56,416 nt of DNA from Dehalococcoidia bacterium (GCA_020845735.1 JADLFF010000107.1:1-56416); one strand, 5' to 3'. Shown: positions 17,046-27,287, counted from the first letter of the stretch. Program-made: numbers and translations. Notes: generated from the sequence alone by a model not told the origin.

Positions 17046-18842
17046 ATGGCTGAGTACGAATCGCACGACTACGACGTAGTCGTCATTGGTGCGGGTGGCG
17101 CGGGACTGCGGGCCGCCATCGAGGCGTCCGCGCGGGGCGCGAGGACGGCGCTGGTGTGCAAGTCCTTGCTGGGCAAGGCGCACACCGTGATGGCCGAGGG
17201 CGGCGTCGCGGCGGCCCTCGGGAATGTGTACCCCGAGGACAACTGGCAGGTGCACTTCCGCGACACGATGCGCGGCGGGAAGTTCCTCAACAACTGGCGC
17301 ATGGCCCAGATCCACGCGCAGGAGGCGCCGGAGCGCGTGCTCGAGCTTGAGGAGTGGGGGGCGCTGTTCGACCGCACCCCGGATGGCCGCATCCTCCAGC
17401 GCGACTTTGGTGGGCACCGCTACGCGCGGCTGGCGCACGTCGGTGACCGGACCGGCCTCGAGATCATCCGTACGCTCCAGCAGCACGCCGTGCATCGTGG
17501 CATTGACGTGTTCATGGAGTGCACGATCACGAAGCTGACGAAGGACGGGAACCGCGTGAGCGGCGCCTTCGGCTACTGGCGCGAGAGCGGCAAGTTCATC
17601 CTGTTCAAGTCGAAGGCCGTGGTCCTCGCGACGGGCGGCATTGGCAAGATGTACTCGATCACCTCGAACTCCTGGGAGTACACGGGGGATGGCCAGTCGC
17701 TGGCGGCGAGGGCCGGCGCGGACCTCATCGACATGGAGTGCATCCAGTTCCACCCGACAGGCATGGTCTGGCCGCTATCGGTGCGCGGCATCCTCGTGAC
17801 CGAGGGCGTGCGCGGCGACGGCGGGACGCTGCGCAACAGCACCGGCAAGCGCTTCATGTTCGACTACATCCCTCCGATGTTCGCGAAGGAGACCGCTGAC
17901 ACCGAGGAGGAGGCGGACCGCTGGTACACCGACAAGGTGAACGCGCGACGCACGCCGGACCTGCTGCCTCGTGACGAGGTGGCGCGCGCGATCCACTACG
18001 AGGTGAAGAACGGCCGCGGGAGCCCTCATGGTGGCGTGCTCCTCGACATTGCGACGCGCCGCGACGAGGACTACATCAAGCGGCGCCTCCCGAGCATGTA
18101 CCACCAGTTCAAGCAGCTTGCCGACGTCGACATCACGAAGGAGCCGATGGAAGTCGGTCCGACGTGCCACTACATCATGGGTGGCGTGCGGGTTGAGGCG
18201 GACAGCGCGCAGACCACCGTGCCCGGCCTGTTCGCGGCCGGCGAGGCAGCGGCCGGCCTCCACGGGTCGAACCGCCTCGGGGGGAACTCGCTGTCGGACC
18301 TGCTGGTGTTCGGGAAGCGGGCTGGCGAGCACGCCGCGGCGTACGCGGCGGGCCTCGCGGCACAGCCGGCGGTGTCCGAGGAGGAGATCGACCTCGAGGC
18401 GCGCGAAGTCCTCGGTGGGTTCGACAGCCAGGGGACGGAGAACCCGTACACCATCCAGCGCGAGCTGCAGGACTCGATGCAGGCGCTCGTCGGGATCATC
18501 CGCGTGGAGGAGGACCTGCAGCAGGCCCTCGTGAAGATCGCGGAGCTCAAGGAGCGATCGCGGAACGTCGGTGTCGAGGGCAACCGCCAGTACAATCCCG
18601 GCTGGCACCTCGCGATCGACCTGCGCTCGATGCTGATGCTGGCCGAGGCGACGACGAAGAGCGCGCTGGAGCGCAAGGAGAGCCGCGGCGGCCACACCCG
18701 GGACGACTACCCGACGGCCGTGAAGGAGTGGGAATCGCGGAACGTCGTGTCGCGCCTGCAGGCCGACGGCTCGATGTCCGTGACTGTGGAGTCCAAGCCG
18801 GAGATGCCGCCCGAGCTGCAGCAGCTCTTCGAGGAGGGATAG
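17046..18842 (+). CDS. sdhA: Succinate dehydrogenase flavoprotein subunit
   Basis: 598 aa, oxidises succinate to fumarate at a covalent FAD. The Rossmann motif is VVVIGAGGAGLRAAIEAS near residue 11; the FAD-linking histidine is His46 in GKAHTVMAEGG. Active-site segments include FHPTGM near 237, LLPRDEVARAI near 303 (catalytic Arg), HYIMGGV near 376 and HGSNRLGGNSLSDLLVFG near 407. The capping and C-terminal helical domains are complete. It fits the Rv0248c-type flavoprotein of Sdh1. GGAGG-like sequence (CCCGGAGGAGCGG) is right before the ATG. sdhB starts 3 bp after the stop. Confidence 0.96.
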   Translation: MAEYESHDYDVVVIGAGGAGLRAAIEASARGARTALVCKSLLGKAHTVMAEGGVAAALGNVYPEDNWQVHFRDTMRGGKFLNNWRMAQIHAQEAPERVLELEEWGALFDRTPDGRILQRDFGGHRYARLAHVGDRTGLEIIRTLQQHAVHRGIDVFMECTITKLTKDGNRVSGAFGYWRESGKFILFKSKAVVLATGGIGKMYSITSNSWEYTGDGQSLAARAGADLIDMECIQFHPTGMVWPLSVRGILVTEGVRGDGGTLRNSTGKRFMFDYIPPMFAKETADTEEEADRWYTDKVNARRTPDLLPRDEVARAIHYEVKNGRGSPHGGVLLDIATRRDEDYIKRRLPSMYHQFKQLADVDITKEPMEVGPTCHYIMGGVRVEADSAQTTVPGLFAAGEAAAGLHGSNRLGGNSLSDLLVFGKRAGEHAAAYAAGLAAQPAVSEEEIDLEAREVLGGFDSQGTENPYTIQRELQDSMQALVGIIRVEEDLQQALVKIAELKERSRNVGVEGNRQYNPGWHLAIDLRSMLMLAEATTKSALERKESRGGHTRDDYPTAVKEWESRNVVSRLQADGSMSVTVESKPEMPPELQQLFEEG

Positions 18843-18845
18843 TCG

Positions 18846-19577
18846 ATGCCGACCGCTCACCTTCGAGTCTGGCGAGGCGAGGACGACGGCGACTACTACG
18901 AGTACGACGTCGAGTACGGCGAGGGCATGGTGGTCCTCGACGTGGTGCATCTGCTCCAGGCGCACCAGGCGCCGGACTTCGCGGTGCGGTGGAACTGCAA
19001 GGCCGGGAAGTGCGGGTCGTGTTCCGCCGAGGTGAACGGGCAGCCTCGGTTGATGTGCATGACGCGGATGAACACGTTCATCCCCGGCGAGACGATCACG
19101 ATCGCGCCGCTGAAGACGTACCCGCTGATCCGCGACCTTGTCACCGACGTCTCGTACAACTACGAGATCGCGCAGACCATCCCGGAGCTGAAGCCGCGCC
19201 CTCGCGAGGCCGATGGCACGCATCGGATGGGGCAGGTTGACATCGATCGAGGGCAGGAGTTCCGGAAGTGCATCGAGTGCTTCCTGTGCATGGACGTCTG
19301 CCACGTGATTCGTGACCACGAGGAGAACAAGCGGGAGTTTGCCGGGCCGCGGTTCTTCATCTCGCTGGCGAACGTCGCGATGCACCCGCTGGACACGAAC
19401 CCTCAGTCGGCGCTGCTCGACCCTGCGTTCGGCCTGTCGTACTGCAACATCACGAAGTGCTGCACGGAGGTGTGTCCCGAGGGGATCCACATCACGGACA
19501 ATGGCATCATCCCGATGAAGGAGCGGTCCATCGATCGATGGGACCCGCTGCGCAAGATCTTCGGCGGCTCTCGCTAG
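18846..19577 (+). CDS. sdhB: Succinate dehydrogenase iron-sulfur subunit
   Basis: 243 aa, passes electrons from FAD to menaquinone. The [2Fe-2S] cysteines are Cys51, Cys56, Cys59 and Cys71 (CKAGKCGSC...C). The second domain has CIECFLCMDVC near 142 and CNITKCCTEVCPEG near 199 for the [4Fe-4S] and [3Fe-4S] clusters. The NITKCCTEVCPEGI and NGIIPMKER segments closely resemble Sdh1 of mycobacteria. Start ATG 18846 is 3 bp after sdhA, consistent with coupled translation. Confidence 0.95.
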   Translation: MPTAHLRVWRGEDDGDYYEYDVEYGEGMVVLDVVHLLQAHQAPDFAVRWNCKAGKCGSCSAEVNGQPRLMCMTRMNTFIPGETITIAPLKTYPLIRDLVTDVSYNYEIAQTIPELKPRPREADGTHRMGQVDIDRGQEFRKCIECFLCMDVCHVIRDHEENKREFAGPRFFISLANVAMHPLDTNPQSALLDPAFGLSYCNITKCCTEVCPEGIHITDNGIIPMKERSIDRWDPLRKIFGGSR

Positions 19578-19610
19578 CGAGGGCGGACGAGGGAGTCGAG
19601 GAGCTCGGCC

Positions 19611-19847
19611 GTGGGCATTGTCGAGCTGTTCGTGCGCATCGCGATCGGGGTGCTCGTCGGCGGGCTGCTCGGCGTGGGCCTGGCGTACTGGATGCCCGTC
19701 GAGGCGTGGCAGGTTGGTGCGGGGGCGGGCGCGCTCAGTGCCGTGTTCGGGACGTGGGCGATCAGCAGCCTGCGCAGTTCCTCCTCGAAGCCGGCGACGC
19801 TGGCGGCCGGTGAGCCTCCCGATAGCCCTCGTCAGCCGTCGATCTGA
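19611..19847 (+). CDS. Small two-helix membrane protein
   Basis: 78 aa with two hydrophobic segments (ELFVRIAIGVLVGGLLGVGLAY minus ends, and GAGAGALSAVFGTWAI) and a polar Ser/Pro-rich tail. GTG start with GAGGAG 8 nt upstream, in the same direction as sdhCAB and 33 bp after sdhB. Function unknown; it could be an accessory of the complex, but nothing in the sequence shows that. A similar two-helix protein is encoded at 44223-44414. Confidence 0.6.
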   Translation: MGIVELFVRIAIGVLVGGLLGVGLAYWMPVEAWQVGAGAGALSAVFGTWAISSLRSSSSKPATLAAGEPPDSPRQPSI

Positions 19848-19856
19848 CCTCGGACG

Positions 19857-19875
19857 GCCGCGCGTAGTGCGCGGC
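19857..19875. terminator. Hairpin between convergent genes
   Basis: GCCGCGC and GCGCGGC form a perfect 7-bp stem around GTAGT, in the 51-bp gap between the end of the sdh-side genes and the end of the response regulator gene. It is suited to act on both strands, though no T-run is present. Confidence 0.45.
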
Positions 19876-19898
19876 GTGCGCCGGCGGATCCCCGTGAG

Positions 19899-20627
19899 CT
19901 AGCGGATGACGTAGCCGACGCCGCGCACCGTCGTGACGACGTTCGGCGCGCCGGCCTGACTGAGCTTGACCCGGATGCGCGAGAGGTACGCCTGGACGAG
20001 GTTGCGCGCGCCGCGCTCCGCGCTGCCCCACGAGGCGAGCGCGACGTTATCGGCGGAGACCACCTCACCTCGATGTTCGAGCAGGTAGCGGAGGACTGCG
20101 AACTCGCGCGGCGTGAGATCGATGGCGAGGCCATGGACGCTGATCTCGTGGGCGTGCTGGCGCATCACGATGCCGCTCGGACCGATGAGCGTGGCGAGCA
20201 GATCGCTGTCGCGGGACGACCTCGAGAGGGCGGCGAGTGGCCTCCAGACGAGCTCGGCGCGCGCGGAGGGGTCGGCGCCGAGATCGGAGGGGATGCACAC
20301 GCAGTCGGTGGCCCCGCACTCGAGCGCGCGGAGGGCGGCGGCGGCGTCGCTCGCCGGGACGATGGCGACGATTGGTGCGGTGGTGGCGCGTCGCACGCGC
20401 TCGAGGCAGCGGCAATCGCCGTCGGGTTCGTCGACGAGGATGACATCGGGGACCGCGAGGCGAATGCGCTCGTCGAGGTCCTCGGGTTCGTGGACCATGG
20501 TGACGGAGAAGGCGGCCTCGGTGAGGAGTGCGGCGAGGTCTGTGCGCAACTCGCGGCGCGCACTTGCAACGAGCACTCGGTATTGCAGCCGCCCGGCCAC
20601 CGGGGCCGGTCGAGCGTCCAGGGTCAT
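19899..20627 (-). CDS. Winged-helix response regulator with degenerate receiver
   Basis: 242 aa from ATG 20627 (GGGGGGG lies 3 nt before it); a longer frame begins at 20702. The C-terminal half is an OmpR/PhoB-type winged helix (LTPREFAVLRYLLEHRGEVVS; NLVQAYLSRIRVKL; VRGVGYVIR). The N-terminal half has a receiver-like fold order but lacks the acidic pair after strand 1 (VLVASARREL) and the strand-5 lysine (CVCIPSD); an Asp remains in PDVILVDEPDG. Phosphorylation control is therefore doubtful. No sensor kinase is adjacent. Target genes are unknown; nearest neighbours are the TCA genes. Confidence 0.85.
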   Translation of the reverse strand: MTLDARPAPVAGRLQYRVLVASARRELRTDLAALLTEAAFSVTMVHEPEDLDERIRLAVPDVILVDEPDGDCRCLERVRRATTAPIVAIVPASDAAAALRALECGATDCVCIPSDLGADPSARAELVWRPLAALSRSSRDSDLLATLIGPSGIVMRQHAHEISVHGLAIDLTPREFAVLRYLLEHRGEVVSADNVALASWGSAERGARNLVQAYLSRIRVKLSQAGAPNVVTTVRGVGYVIR

Positions 20628-20765
20628 GTGCCCCCCCGGGCGTGCGGACGGAGCGACCTGTTGAACGTCCACGGCTGCATTCGCGACGACGTTCGGTCCC
20701 ATTGCTACGTCGGGGAGGACGCTAACACCTCGCGCACGCAGGCAGAAGGGCCTCCTAGCAGGTAA

Positions 20766-21353
20766 TCACCCGCCGAGGTCTCGCACGTGCTCGCCTCGGT
20801 CGGCGCGATGGTCTGTCGGCGTCCACTCGTCGCGGAGGATGCCGTAGACCACCTCGTCGGCGACGACGCCTCGCTCTTCGCGATGGCCTCGGAGGAGTGC
20901 CTCGCGGCGCATGCCGACCTGCTCCATCACGCGCCATGAACCGACGTTGCGTGCACTGGCCGTGGCGTAGACCCGGCGGACCGGCCACGCCTCGAAGCAC
21001 CACGCGACGACGGCACGCGCGGCCTCCGAGGTGAGACCGCGCCTCCAGAGCGGCCTCGCGATCCCCCAGCCGATGAGGGCGCGCCCCATCGCCTCGAGCT
21101 CCGCATCGATGTTGCCGACGACCTGCCCCTGGTGCTCGATCGCCCAGAACGGGTGCGTGGCCGCGTCGAGCGAGACGTACTCAGCGAGGTCGGTGCGCGC
21201 GTGCGCGAGGGTGTAGGGGTGGGGGAGCGGGAGGTAGCGGCCCCACTCGGGATCGCTTCGGTAGGTGTGCAGCGCCTCGAGGTCCGCGGGCGCGAAGGGG
21301 CGGAGGACGAGACGCGGAGTGCGCAGGACAGGTGGTTGGTGCGCCTCTTTCAC
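20766..21353 (-). CDS. RimJ/RimL-type GNAT acetyltransferase
   Basis: 195 aa from a GTG at 21353 that has GAGGAG 9 nt upstream; an ATG at 21386 is in frame without such a site. The start LRTPRLVLRPFAPADLEAL and the acetyl-CoA loop region PLWRRGLTSEAARAVVAW followed by NVGSWRVMEQVGMRREALLRGH are hallmarks of acetyltransferases acting on protein or peptide N-termini or on small amines. The substrate is unknown. It lies downstream of fumC on the same strand, with 125 bp between. Confidence 0.88.
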   Translation of the reverse strand: MKEAHQPPVLRTPRLVLRPFAPADLEALHTYRSDPEWGRYLPLPHPYTLAHARTDLAEYVSLDAATHPFWAIEHQGQVVGNIDAELEAMGRALIGWGIARPLWRRGLTSEAARAVVAWCFEAWPVRRVYATASARNVGSWRVMEQVGMRREALLRGHREERGVVADEVVYGILRDEWTPTDHRADRGEHVRDLGG

Positions 21354-21478
21354 GGTAGTGGACTCCTCGGAACCCGCCCGACGCACCTCGGAGAGACGCG
21401 CGCCCTCGGACGTAACGAGGAGCGGCGCTGCGATGGGCGGCCGCTCCTCGAGGAACGCGCGACGGAAGTGCGAGGCGG

Positions 21479-22882
<1,404 letters not shown>

Positions 22883-23005
22883 GGCGTGGTCCTTTCGTGG
22901 CGCTCGCCCTGCGCGGGCGGGCGATGTGTGGCTGCGATGCGAGCGGCGGTCGTCGGAGCTGAGGACTGCCCTCCGGGCAGGTTACCCGCCCACCCGCCCT
23001 TGCCT

Positions 23006-23025
23006 GTGGGGGCTGCGCCCCCCAC
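23006..23025. terminator. G/C-rich hairpin between mdh and fumC
   Basis: GTGGGGG and CCCCCAC pair around CTGCGC, a stable 7-bp stem. It is downstream of the mdh-side repeats and about 125 bp upstream of the fumC start (reverse strand). It might end the icd-mdh transcript or be another repeat remnant; no T-run follows. Confidence 0.35.
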
Positions 23026-23056
23026 GCCCCGCTAGCCGGTCGCGCGGTGCAACGTC

Positions 23057-23350
23057 ATCCGTTCGTGGTGAGCCTGTCGAACCACTCGGCGCACCTCGGG
23101 ATCCACGAATCGTGCTCCTTCAGACCGCGGGGCCCTTCGACAGGCTCAGGGCGAACGGATGACCGCGTGGCGCTCGCGCCTCGCGATCCACGAATCGTGC
23201 TCCTTCGGACTCTGCGCCCTTCGACCAGCTCAGGGCGAACGGATGACTGCGTGGCGTGCGCACCTCGAGATCCACGAATCGGCGCCTCCGGACGGCGGCC
23301 CTTCGACAGGCTCTTCGAGTTCGCTCAGGGGAGCCTCAGGGCGAACGGAT
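23057..23350. repeat. Three tandem ~85-bp repeats plus one inverted core
   Basis: The 486-bp gap 22883-23368 holds no gene. ATCCACGAAT recurs at 23101, 23186 and 23270, so units are spaced 85 and 84 bp. Each unit carries CTTCGACMAGCTCAGGGCGAACGGATGAC-like sequence (first at about 23134-23163); the third core is interrupted by an extra 22 bp near 23310-23335. A copy of the core in opposite orientation (CCGTTCGTGGTGAGCCTGTC) begins at 23059. The same core appears at two other places in this window. Confidence 0.8.
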
Positions 23351-23368
23351 GACGGCCCCTCCTGGGCG

Positions 23369-24298
23369 CTACTTCGGGGTGGCGGCGACCAGCTCGAGGA
23401 CGGCGGTGCCTGCCTCGCGCATGCCGGCCAGTTCCGAGTCGGAGAGCGGGATCTCGTGGATCGCCTCGACGCCGCCGGCGCCGAGGGTGACCGGCGCACC
23501 GACGTAGGCGTCCTTGATCCCCCACTGGCCCTGGAGCAGGGTGCAGCAGGGGAGGATGCGCTTCTCGTCGAGCAGGATCGCGTCCACCATCTCGATGGTG
23601 GCGGCTGCCGGGGCGTTGAAGGCGCTGCCCGTCTTGAGCAGGTCCACGATCTCGGCGCCGCCGCGCTTGGTGCGGTTGACCACCGCCTCGAGGCGGTCTG
23701 CGGGCAGGAGGCTGGTCAGAGGCACGCCGCCCACCGAGGCGTTCGAGACGATCGGGACCATCGTCGCCTCGGTGTGGCCGCCGAGGACCCACGCCGCAAC
23801 GTCGCGGACCGAGGCGCCCGTCTCCATCGAGATGAAGGTGCGGTAGCGGCCGGAGTCGAGCATCCCGCCCTGGCCGACGACCCGTGCGACGGGCACGCCC
23901 GCCGCCTCGAGGGCCACGTGGCACATCGCGTCCATGGGGTTGGCGAAGATGACGAAGACCGCGTTGGGCGAGGCCTTGACCGCGTTGCCGATGACGGAGC
24001 GGACGATGCCGGCGTTGGTGCCGAGCAGATCCTCGCGGGTCATGCCCGGCTTGCGCGGGACGCCCGAGGTGACCACCACGACATCGGAGCCGGCCGTGTC
24101 GGCCCAGTCGTTGGTGCCGGTGATCTTCGAGGAGAAGCCGACCCACGGGGCGCCCTCGGCGATGTCGAGGGCTTTGCCCTGGGGCAGGCCATCGACGATG
24201 TCGCAGAGGACGACATCGGCATAGCCGCGCGCGGCCATGATCTGTGCCATCGTGCCGCCGGTCATACCGGCGCCGACGAACGTGACTTTCTTACGCAG
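23369..24298 (-). CDS. mdh: Malate dehydrogenase with probable CTG start
   Basis: 309 aa if started at CTG 24298. Oxidises malate to oxaloacetate with NAD. The first ATG (24265) would cut off the first strand of the NAD-binding fold; the frame upstream reads RKKVTFVGAGMTGG, exactly the expected N-terminus with the GxGxxG loop. AAGGAG lies 7 nt before the CTG, an ideal ribosome-binding site. Other marks: ANPMDAM near 131, the active-site VVGQGGMLDSGRYR near 157 and the GGHTEATMVP segment with the catalytic His. It belongs to the LDH-like MDH group. Downstream of icd on the same strand, 158 bp apart. Confidence 0.93.
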   Translation of the reverse strand: MRKKVTFVGAGMTGGTMAQIMAARGYADVVLCDIVDGLPQGKALDIAEGAPWVGFSSKITGTNDWADTAGSDVVVVTSGVPRKPGMTREDLLGTNAGIVRSVIGNAVKASPNAVFVIFANPMDAMCHVALEAAGVPVARVVGQGGMLDSGRYRTFISMETGASVRDVAAWVLGGHTEATMVPIVSNASVGGVPLTSLLPADRLEAVVNRTKRGGAEIVDLLKTGSAFNAPAAATIEMVDAILLDEKRILPCCTLLQGQWGIKDAYVGAPVTLGAGGVEAIHEIPLSDSELAGMREAGTAVLELVAATPK

Positions 24299-24456
24299 GG
24301 CCGTACTCCTTCAACGCTCGTCCCCTGCCTACGCAGTTGAACGAGCCCGTGTGACGCATGGGGCCGCTCGACGAGCCGGTCCGTCCTCGAGCGGGGCGAG
24401 CCTCCGAGCTCCGCGGGCCGGGCCGTCCGTGCCCGGCCTGACTCGACCTGACCTGA

Positions 24457-25677
24457 CTATGCCTTTGCCATCGCGGCCTGGACGCCCTCGTCGAGCTTCT
24501 CGAGGAAGCCCATGGTGGTGAGGAAGGGCGCGTCGGGCGCGATCAGGATCGCGAGGTCCTTGGTCATGTGGCCGGCCTCGACGGTGTCGACGCAGACGCG
24601 CTCGACCGTGTCGGCGAAGGCCTTGAGGTCGGCGTTGTCGTCGAGCTTGGCGCGGTGGGCGAGGCCTCGGGTCCAGGCGAAGATGGAGGCGATCGGGTTG
24701 GTCGAGGTGGCCTCGCCGCGCTGGTGCTGGCGGTAGTGCCTCGTGACCGTGCCGTGTGCCGCCTCGGCCTCGACCGTCTGGCCATCGGGCGTGACGAGGA
24801 CGGAGGTCATCAGGCCGAGGGAGCCGTAGCCCTGCGCGACGATGTCGGACTGGACGTCGCCGTCGTAGTTCTTGCAGGCCCAGACGAAGCCACCGCTGGA
24901 CTTGAGGGCCTGCGCGACCTGGTCATCGATGAGGCGGTGCTCGTACCAGATCTTCTTGGCGTCGAAGGCGGCTTTGAACTCGGCGTCGAAGACCTCCTGG
25001 AAGATCTCCATGAAGCGGCCGTCGTACTGCTTGAGGATCGTGTTCTTCGTCGACATGTAGAGCGGCCAGCCGCGGGTGAGGGCGTAGTTCATGCAGGACT
25101 GGGCGAAGCCGCGAATCGAGTCGTCGAGGTTGTACATGCCCATGGCGACGCCCGCGTCCGGGAACTTCATCACCTCGTAGGAGACGGGTTCACCGCCTGC
25201 GGCGGGGGTGAAGGTCATCGTGAGGGTGCCGGGGCCGGGGACCTTGAAGTCGGTGGCGCGGTACTGGTCGCCGTAGGCGTGGCGGCCGATGACGATCGGC
25301 TGGGTCCAGCCCGGGACGAGCCTCGGGACGTTGGAGCAGATGATCGGCTCGCGGAAGACGGTGCCGCCGAGGATGTTGCGGATGGTGCCGTTGGGCGACT
25401 TCCACATCTCCTTGAGGTTGAACTCGGTGACGCGGGCTTCGTCGGGGGTGATGGTGGCGCACTTTACGCCGACGCCGTACTGCTTGATCGCGTTGGCGGA
25501 GTCGACGGTGACCTGGTCGTTGGTCTGATCGCGGTACTCGATGCCGAGGTCGTAGTACTTCAGGTCGATGTCGAGGTAGGGGAGGATGAGCTTGTCCTTG
25601 ATGAAGCCCCACATGATGCGGGCCATCTCGTCGCCATCGAGCTCGACGACGGGGTTTGCGACCTTGATCTTTGCCAT
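24457..25677 (-). CDS. icd: Isocitrate dehydrogenase, NADP-dependent, homodimeric type II
   Basis: 406 aa. Converts isocitrate to 2-oxoglutarate. The start [19 protein letters not shown], the substrate-site region [19 protein letters not shown] near 94, the [20 protein letters not shown] metal-binding region near 267, and [24 protein letters not shown] near 305 place it with the eukaryotic-like cytosolic and type II bacterial NADP enzymes, not the E. coli type. Full length. An AT-rich promoter is visible about 170 bp upstream. NADPH from this step matches a biosynthetic role. Confidence 0.97.
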   Translation of the reverse strand: MAKIKVANPVVELDGDEMARIMWGFIKDKLILPYLDIDLKYYDLGIEYRDQTNDQVTVDSANAIKQYGVGVKCATITPDEARVTEFNLKEMWKSPNGTIRNILGGTVFREPIICSNVPRLVPGWTQPIVIGRHAYGDQYRATDFKVPGPGTLTMTFTPAAGGEPVSYEVMKFPDAGVAMGMYNLDDSIRGFAQSCMNYALTRGWPLYMSTKNTILKQYDGRFMEIFQEVFDAEFKAAFDAKKIWYEHRLIDDQVAQALKSSGGFVWACKNYDGDVQSDIVAQGYGSLGLMTSVLVTPDGQTVEAEAAHGTVTRHYRQHQRGEATSTNPIASIFAWTRGLAHRAKLDDNADLKAFADTVERVCVDTVEAGHMTKDLAILIAPDAPFLTTMGFLEKLDEGVQAAMAKA

Positions 25678-25849
25678 CGGTACCTCATGGAGCAGCGCGC
25701 GGCCGGCCCTTTGATCGGCCTCGGCGGATCGAGGCGTGCTCGAAGCGCCGAGGGTGCCGCCCGCTCCACCTCGCGACTGCGCGTGCCACCACGGAGGGTG
25801 GGCGTGCGCCCGTTGGGCCCGGGGGTGAGGGTGTGTGGCGGCCCGGCGG

Positions 25850-25879
25850 ATTATACGAGGGAAATGGGGGGAGGGTCAG
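25850..25879 (-). promoter_or_regulatory. Sigma-70-type promoter of icd
   Basis: On the reverse strand TATAAT (25855-25850) is a perfect -10; CTGACC (25879-25874), 18 nt further upstream, keeps the TGAC core of a -35. The transcript would have a leader of about 165 nt before icd. It sits in the 281-bp divergent gap to the ferredoxin gene, which otherwise shows no gene. Confidence 0.6.
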
Positions 25880-25958
25880 GGGCGCGGGGGCGGCGTGGCG
25901 GACCCGTCTGAGGCTCGTGTTAGCATGCCGCCGCGTTCACCGCGGGAGGGGGGACACG

Positions 25959-26153
25959 ATGAAAGTTGTCGTGGACTTTGATCGGTGCGAGAGCTCTGGG
26001 AAGTGCTGCGAGCTGGCGCCGGACTACTTCGCGCTCGACAGGGACAACTACCTCGTGATCAGGGTGGCGGAGCCGGGCGAGGAGGCGCGCGCGCTCCTCG
26101 AGGCGTGCGTGGGGGCGTGTCCGACGCAGGCGATCCGCCTCGAGGCCAGCTAG
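25959..26153 (+). CDS. Small [3Fe-4S]-type ferredoxin
   Basis: 64 aa. Cys10, Cys16 and Cys54 (in the CP pair) are arranged as in the [3Fe-4S] ferredoxins that feed cytochrome P450s in actinomycetes: the middle position of CxxCxxC is Ser13 (CESSGKC), and APDYF follows. Cys17 and Cys50 are additional. Such ferredoxins carry single electrons in the cytoplasm. No P450 or ferredoxin reductase is nearby, so the partner is unknown. GGGAGG lies before ATG 25959. Divergent from icd. Confidence 0.88.
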   Translation: MKVVVDFDRCESSGKCCELAPDYFALDRDNYLVIRVAEPGEEARALLEACVGACPTQAIRLEAS

Positions 26154-26229
26154 TTCCGCGGCGGGCTCGCCGCACACCCGACGTTGCGACGGTAGAGTGC
26201 CCCTCGATCAGCCGAGGGGAGAGCCATCG

Positions 26230-27096
26230 ATGGTGGAGCCGACGCAGCGGTTCGTGGAGTCGCAGCGGGTCCAGATCAGCGTGTGGGACTGGGGCAACGA
26301 GGGCGCGCCACCCCTCGTGCTGGTGCACGGTGGGGGCGACAACGCGCGATCGTGGCAGCGCGTCGCGGACACCCTCAGCAGCGAGTACCACGTCGTGGCG
26401 CCCGACCTGCGCGGCCATGGCGGGTCCGCGTGGGTGCCCGGCGGCACGTACGGCCTCCCCGACAACGCCCTCGACGTAGTGCGCGTCATCGAGTGGGTGG
26501 GGTCACCGGCGAGGGTGCTCGCGCACTCCTACGGGGGCAGCGTGTCCCTCCTCGCGAATGGCACGTACCCCGAGCACTTCCGGGCCCTCATGGTCCTCGA
26601 GGGCACGCATTCGCTGAACCCGCGCGACGACGAGCCGATGGGCCCCGGCTGGCTGCGGCGCTGGGGCGATCGGGTGCGCTCCTTCGAGGGGATGACGCCT
26701 CGGGTGTACCCCTCGCTGGACGACGCGCGGGAGCGGCTCAAGGCCGCCAATCCTCGGCTGCCCGCCGACTTCCTCCCCTCCATGGCCGAGTACGCCTCGA
26801 AGCCCGTCGAGGGTGGGTACGTGTGGCGGCATGACTACTGGATCAACGGGCGCACCTCGATGGAGGTGCGGCGCGCCGAGCTGCCTCGGTTCTGGGCCAA
26901 CATCGAGTGCCCCGTGCTGCTGGTGTTCGCGGACCGGGACCACACGAACTCGGGGCAGGTGCCCGACGCGGAGCAGCACTTTGCGAGGGCGGCAAGCGTG
27001 CGCACCGTGTTCATTCCCGACTCGGGGCACTGGATCCACCATGACCAGCTGGAGCGCACGGTGAGCGAGGCGCGCTCGTTCTTCGCCAGCGTGTGA
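26230..27096 (+). CDS. Alpha/beta hydrolase
   Basis: 288 aa alpha/beta-hydrolase fold enzyme. The oxyanion region is VLVHGGGDNARSW near 31, DLRGHGGS near 59, the nucleophile elbow AHSYGGS near 100, the acid probably in FADRDHTN near 236, and the catalytic His in DSGHWIHHDQ near 268. It resembles the 2-hydroxymuconate-semialdehyde hydrolase/haloperoxidase cluster; the substrate is not predictable. ATG 26230 follows a GAGGGGAGAG stretch. Downstream is a 191-bp gap holding an inverted repeat pair. Confidence 0.9.
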   Translation: MVEPTQRFVESQRVQISVWDWGNEGAPPLVLVHGGGDNARSWQRVADTLSSEYHVVAPDLRGHGGSAWVPGGTYGLPDNALDVVRVIEWVGSPARVLAHSYGGSVSLLANGTYPEHFRALMVLEGTHSLNPRDDEPMGPGWLRRWGDRVRSFEGMTPRVYPSLDDARERLKAANPRLPADFLPSMAEYASKPVEGGYVWRHDYWINGRTSMEVRRAELPRFWANIECPVLLVFADRDHTNSGQVPDAEQHFARAASVRTVFIPDSGHWIHHDQLERTVSEARSFFASV

Positions 27097-27140
27097 TGCC
27101 CTCGGATCCTCGATTTGGGCCATCGGATGACAGCGGTGTG

Positions 27141-27248
27141 GTTCGCCAGGCTCACCACGAACGGGGGATGGCGATGGACCGTGGGAGGCGGGGAGTGGGG
27201 GGAGGCGGACGGGTCGCCGTCCACCGTTCGCCCTGAGCCTGGCGAAGG
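27141..27248. repeat. Inverted pair of the dispersed core repeat
   Basis: GTTCGCCAGGCTCACCACGA at 27141 and, in opposite orientation, CCGTTCGCCCTGAGCCTGGC at 27223 are two copies of the core seen near 23.1 kb and 49.6 kb. They face each other about 60 bp apart, so the transcript could fold into a long stem. The gap 27097-27287 contains nothing else recognisable. Confidence 0.7.
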
Positions 27249-27287
27249 GCACACGCTGTCAGACGCACGTCCTATGGGTAGGCTCTG

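Noticed and set aside
23057..23350. CRISPR array
   Set aside because: Units are 84-85 bp with no short constant repeat and unique spacers, and no cas genes are present.
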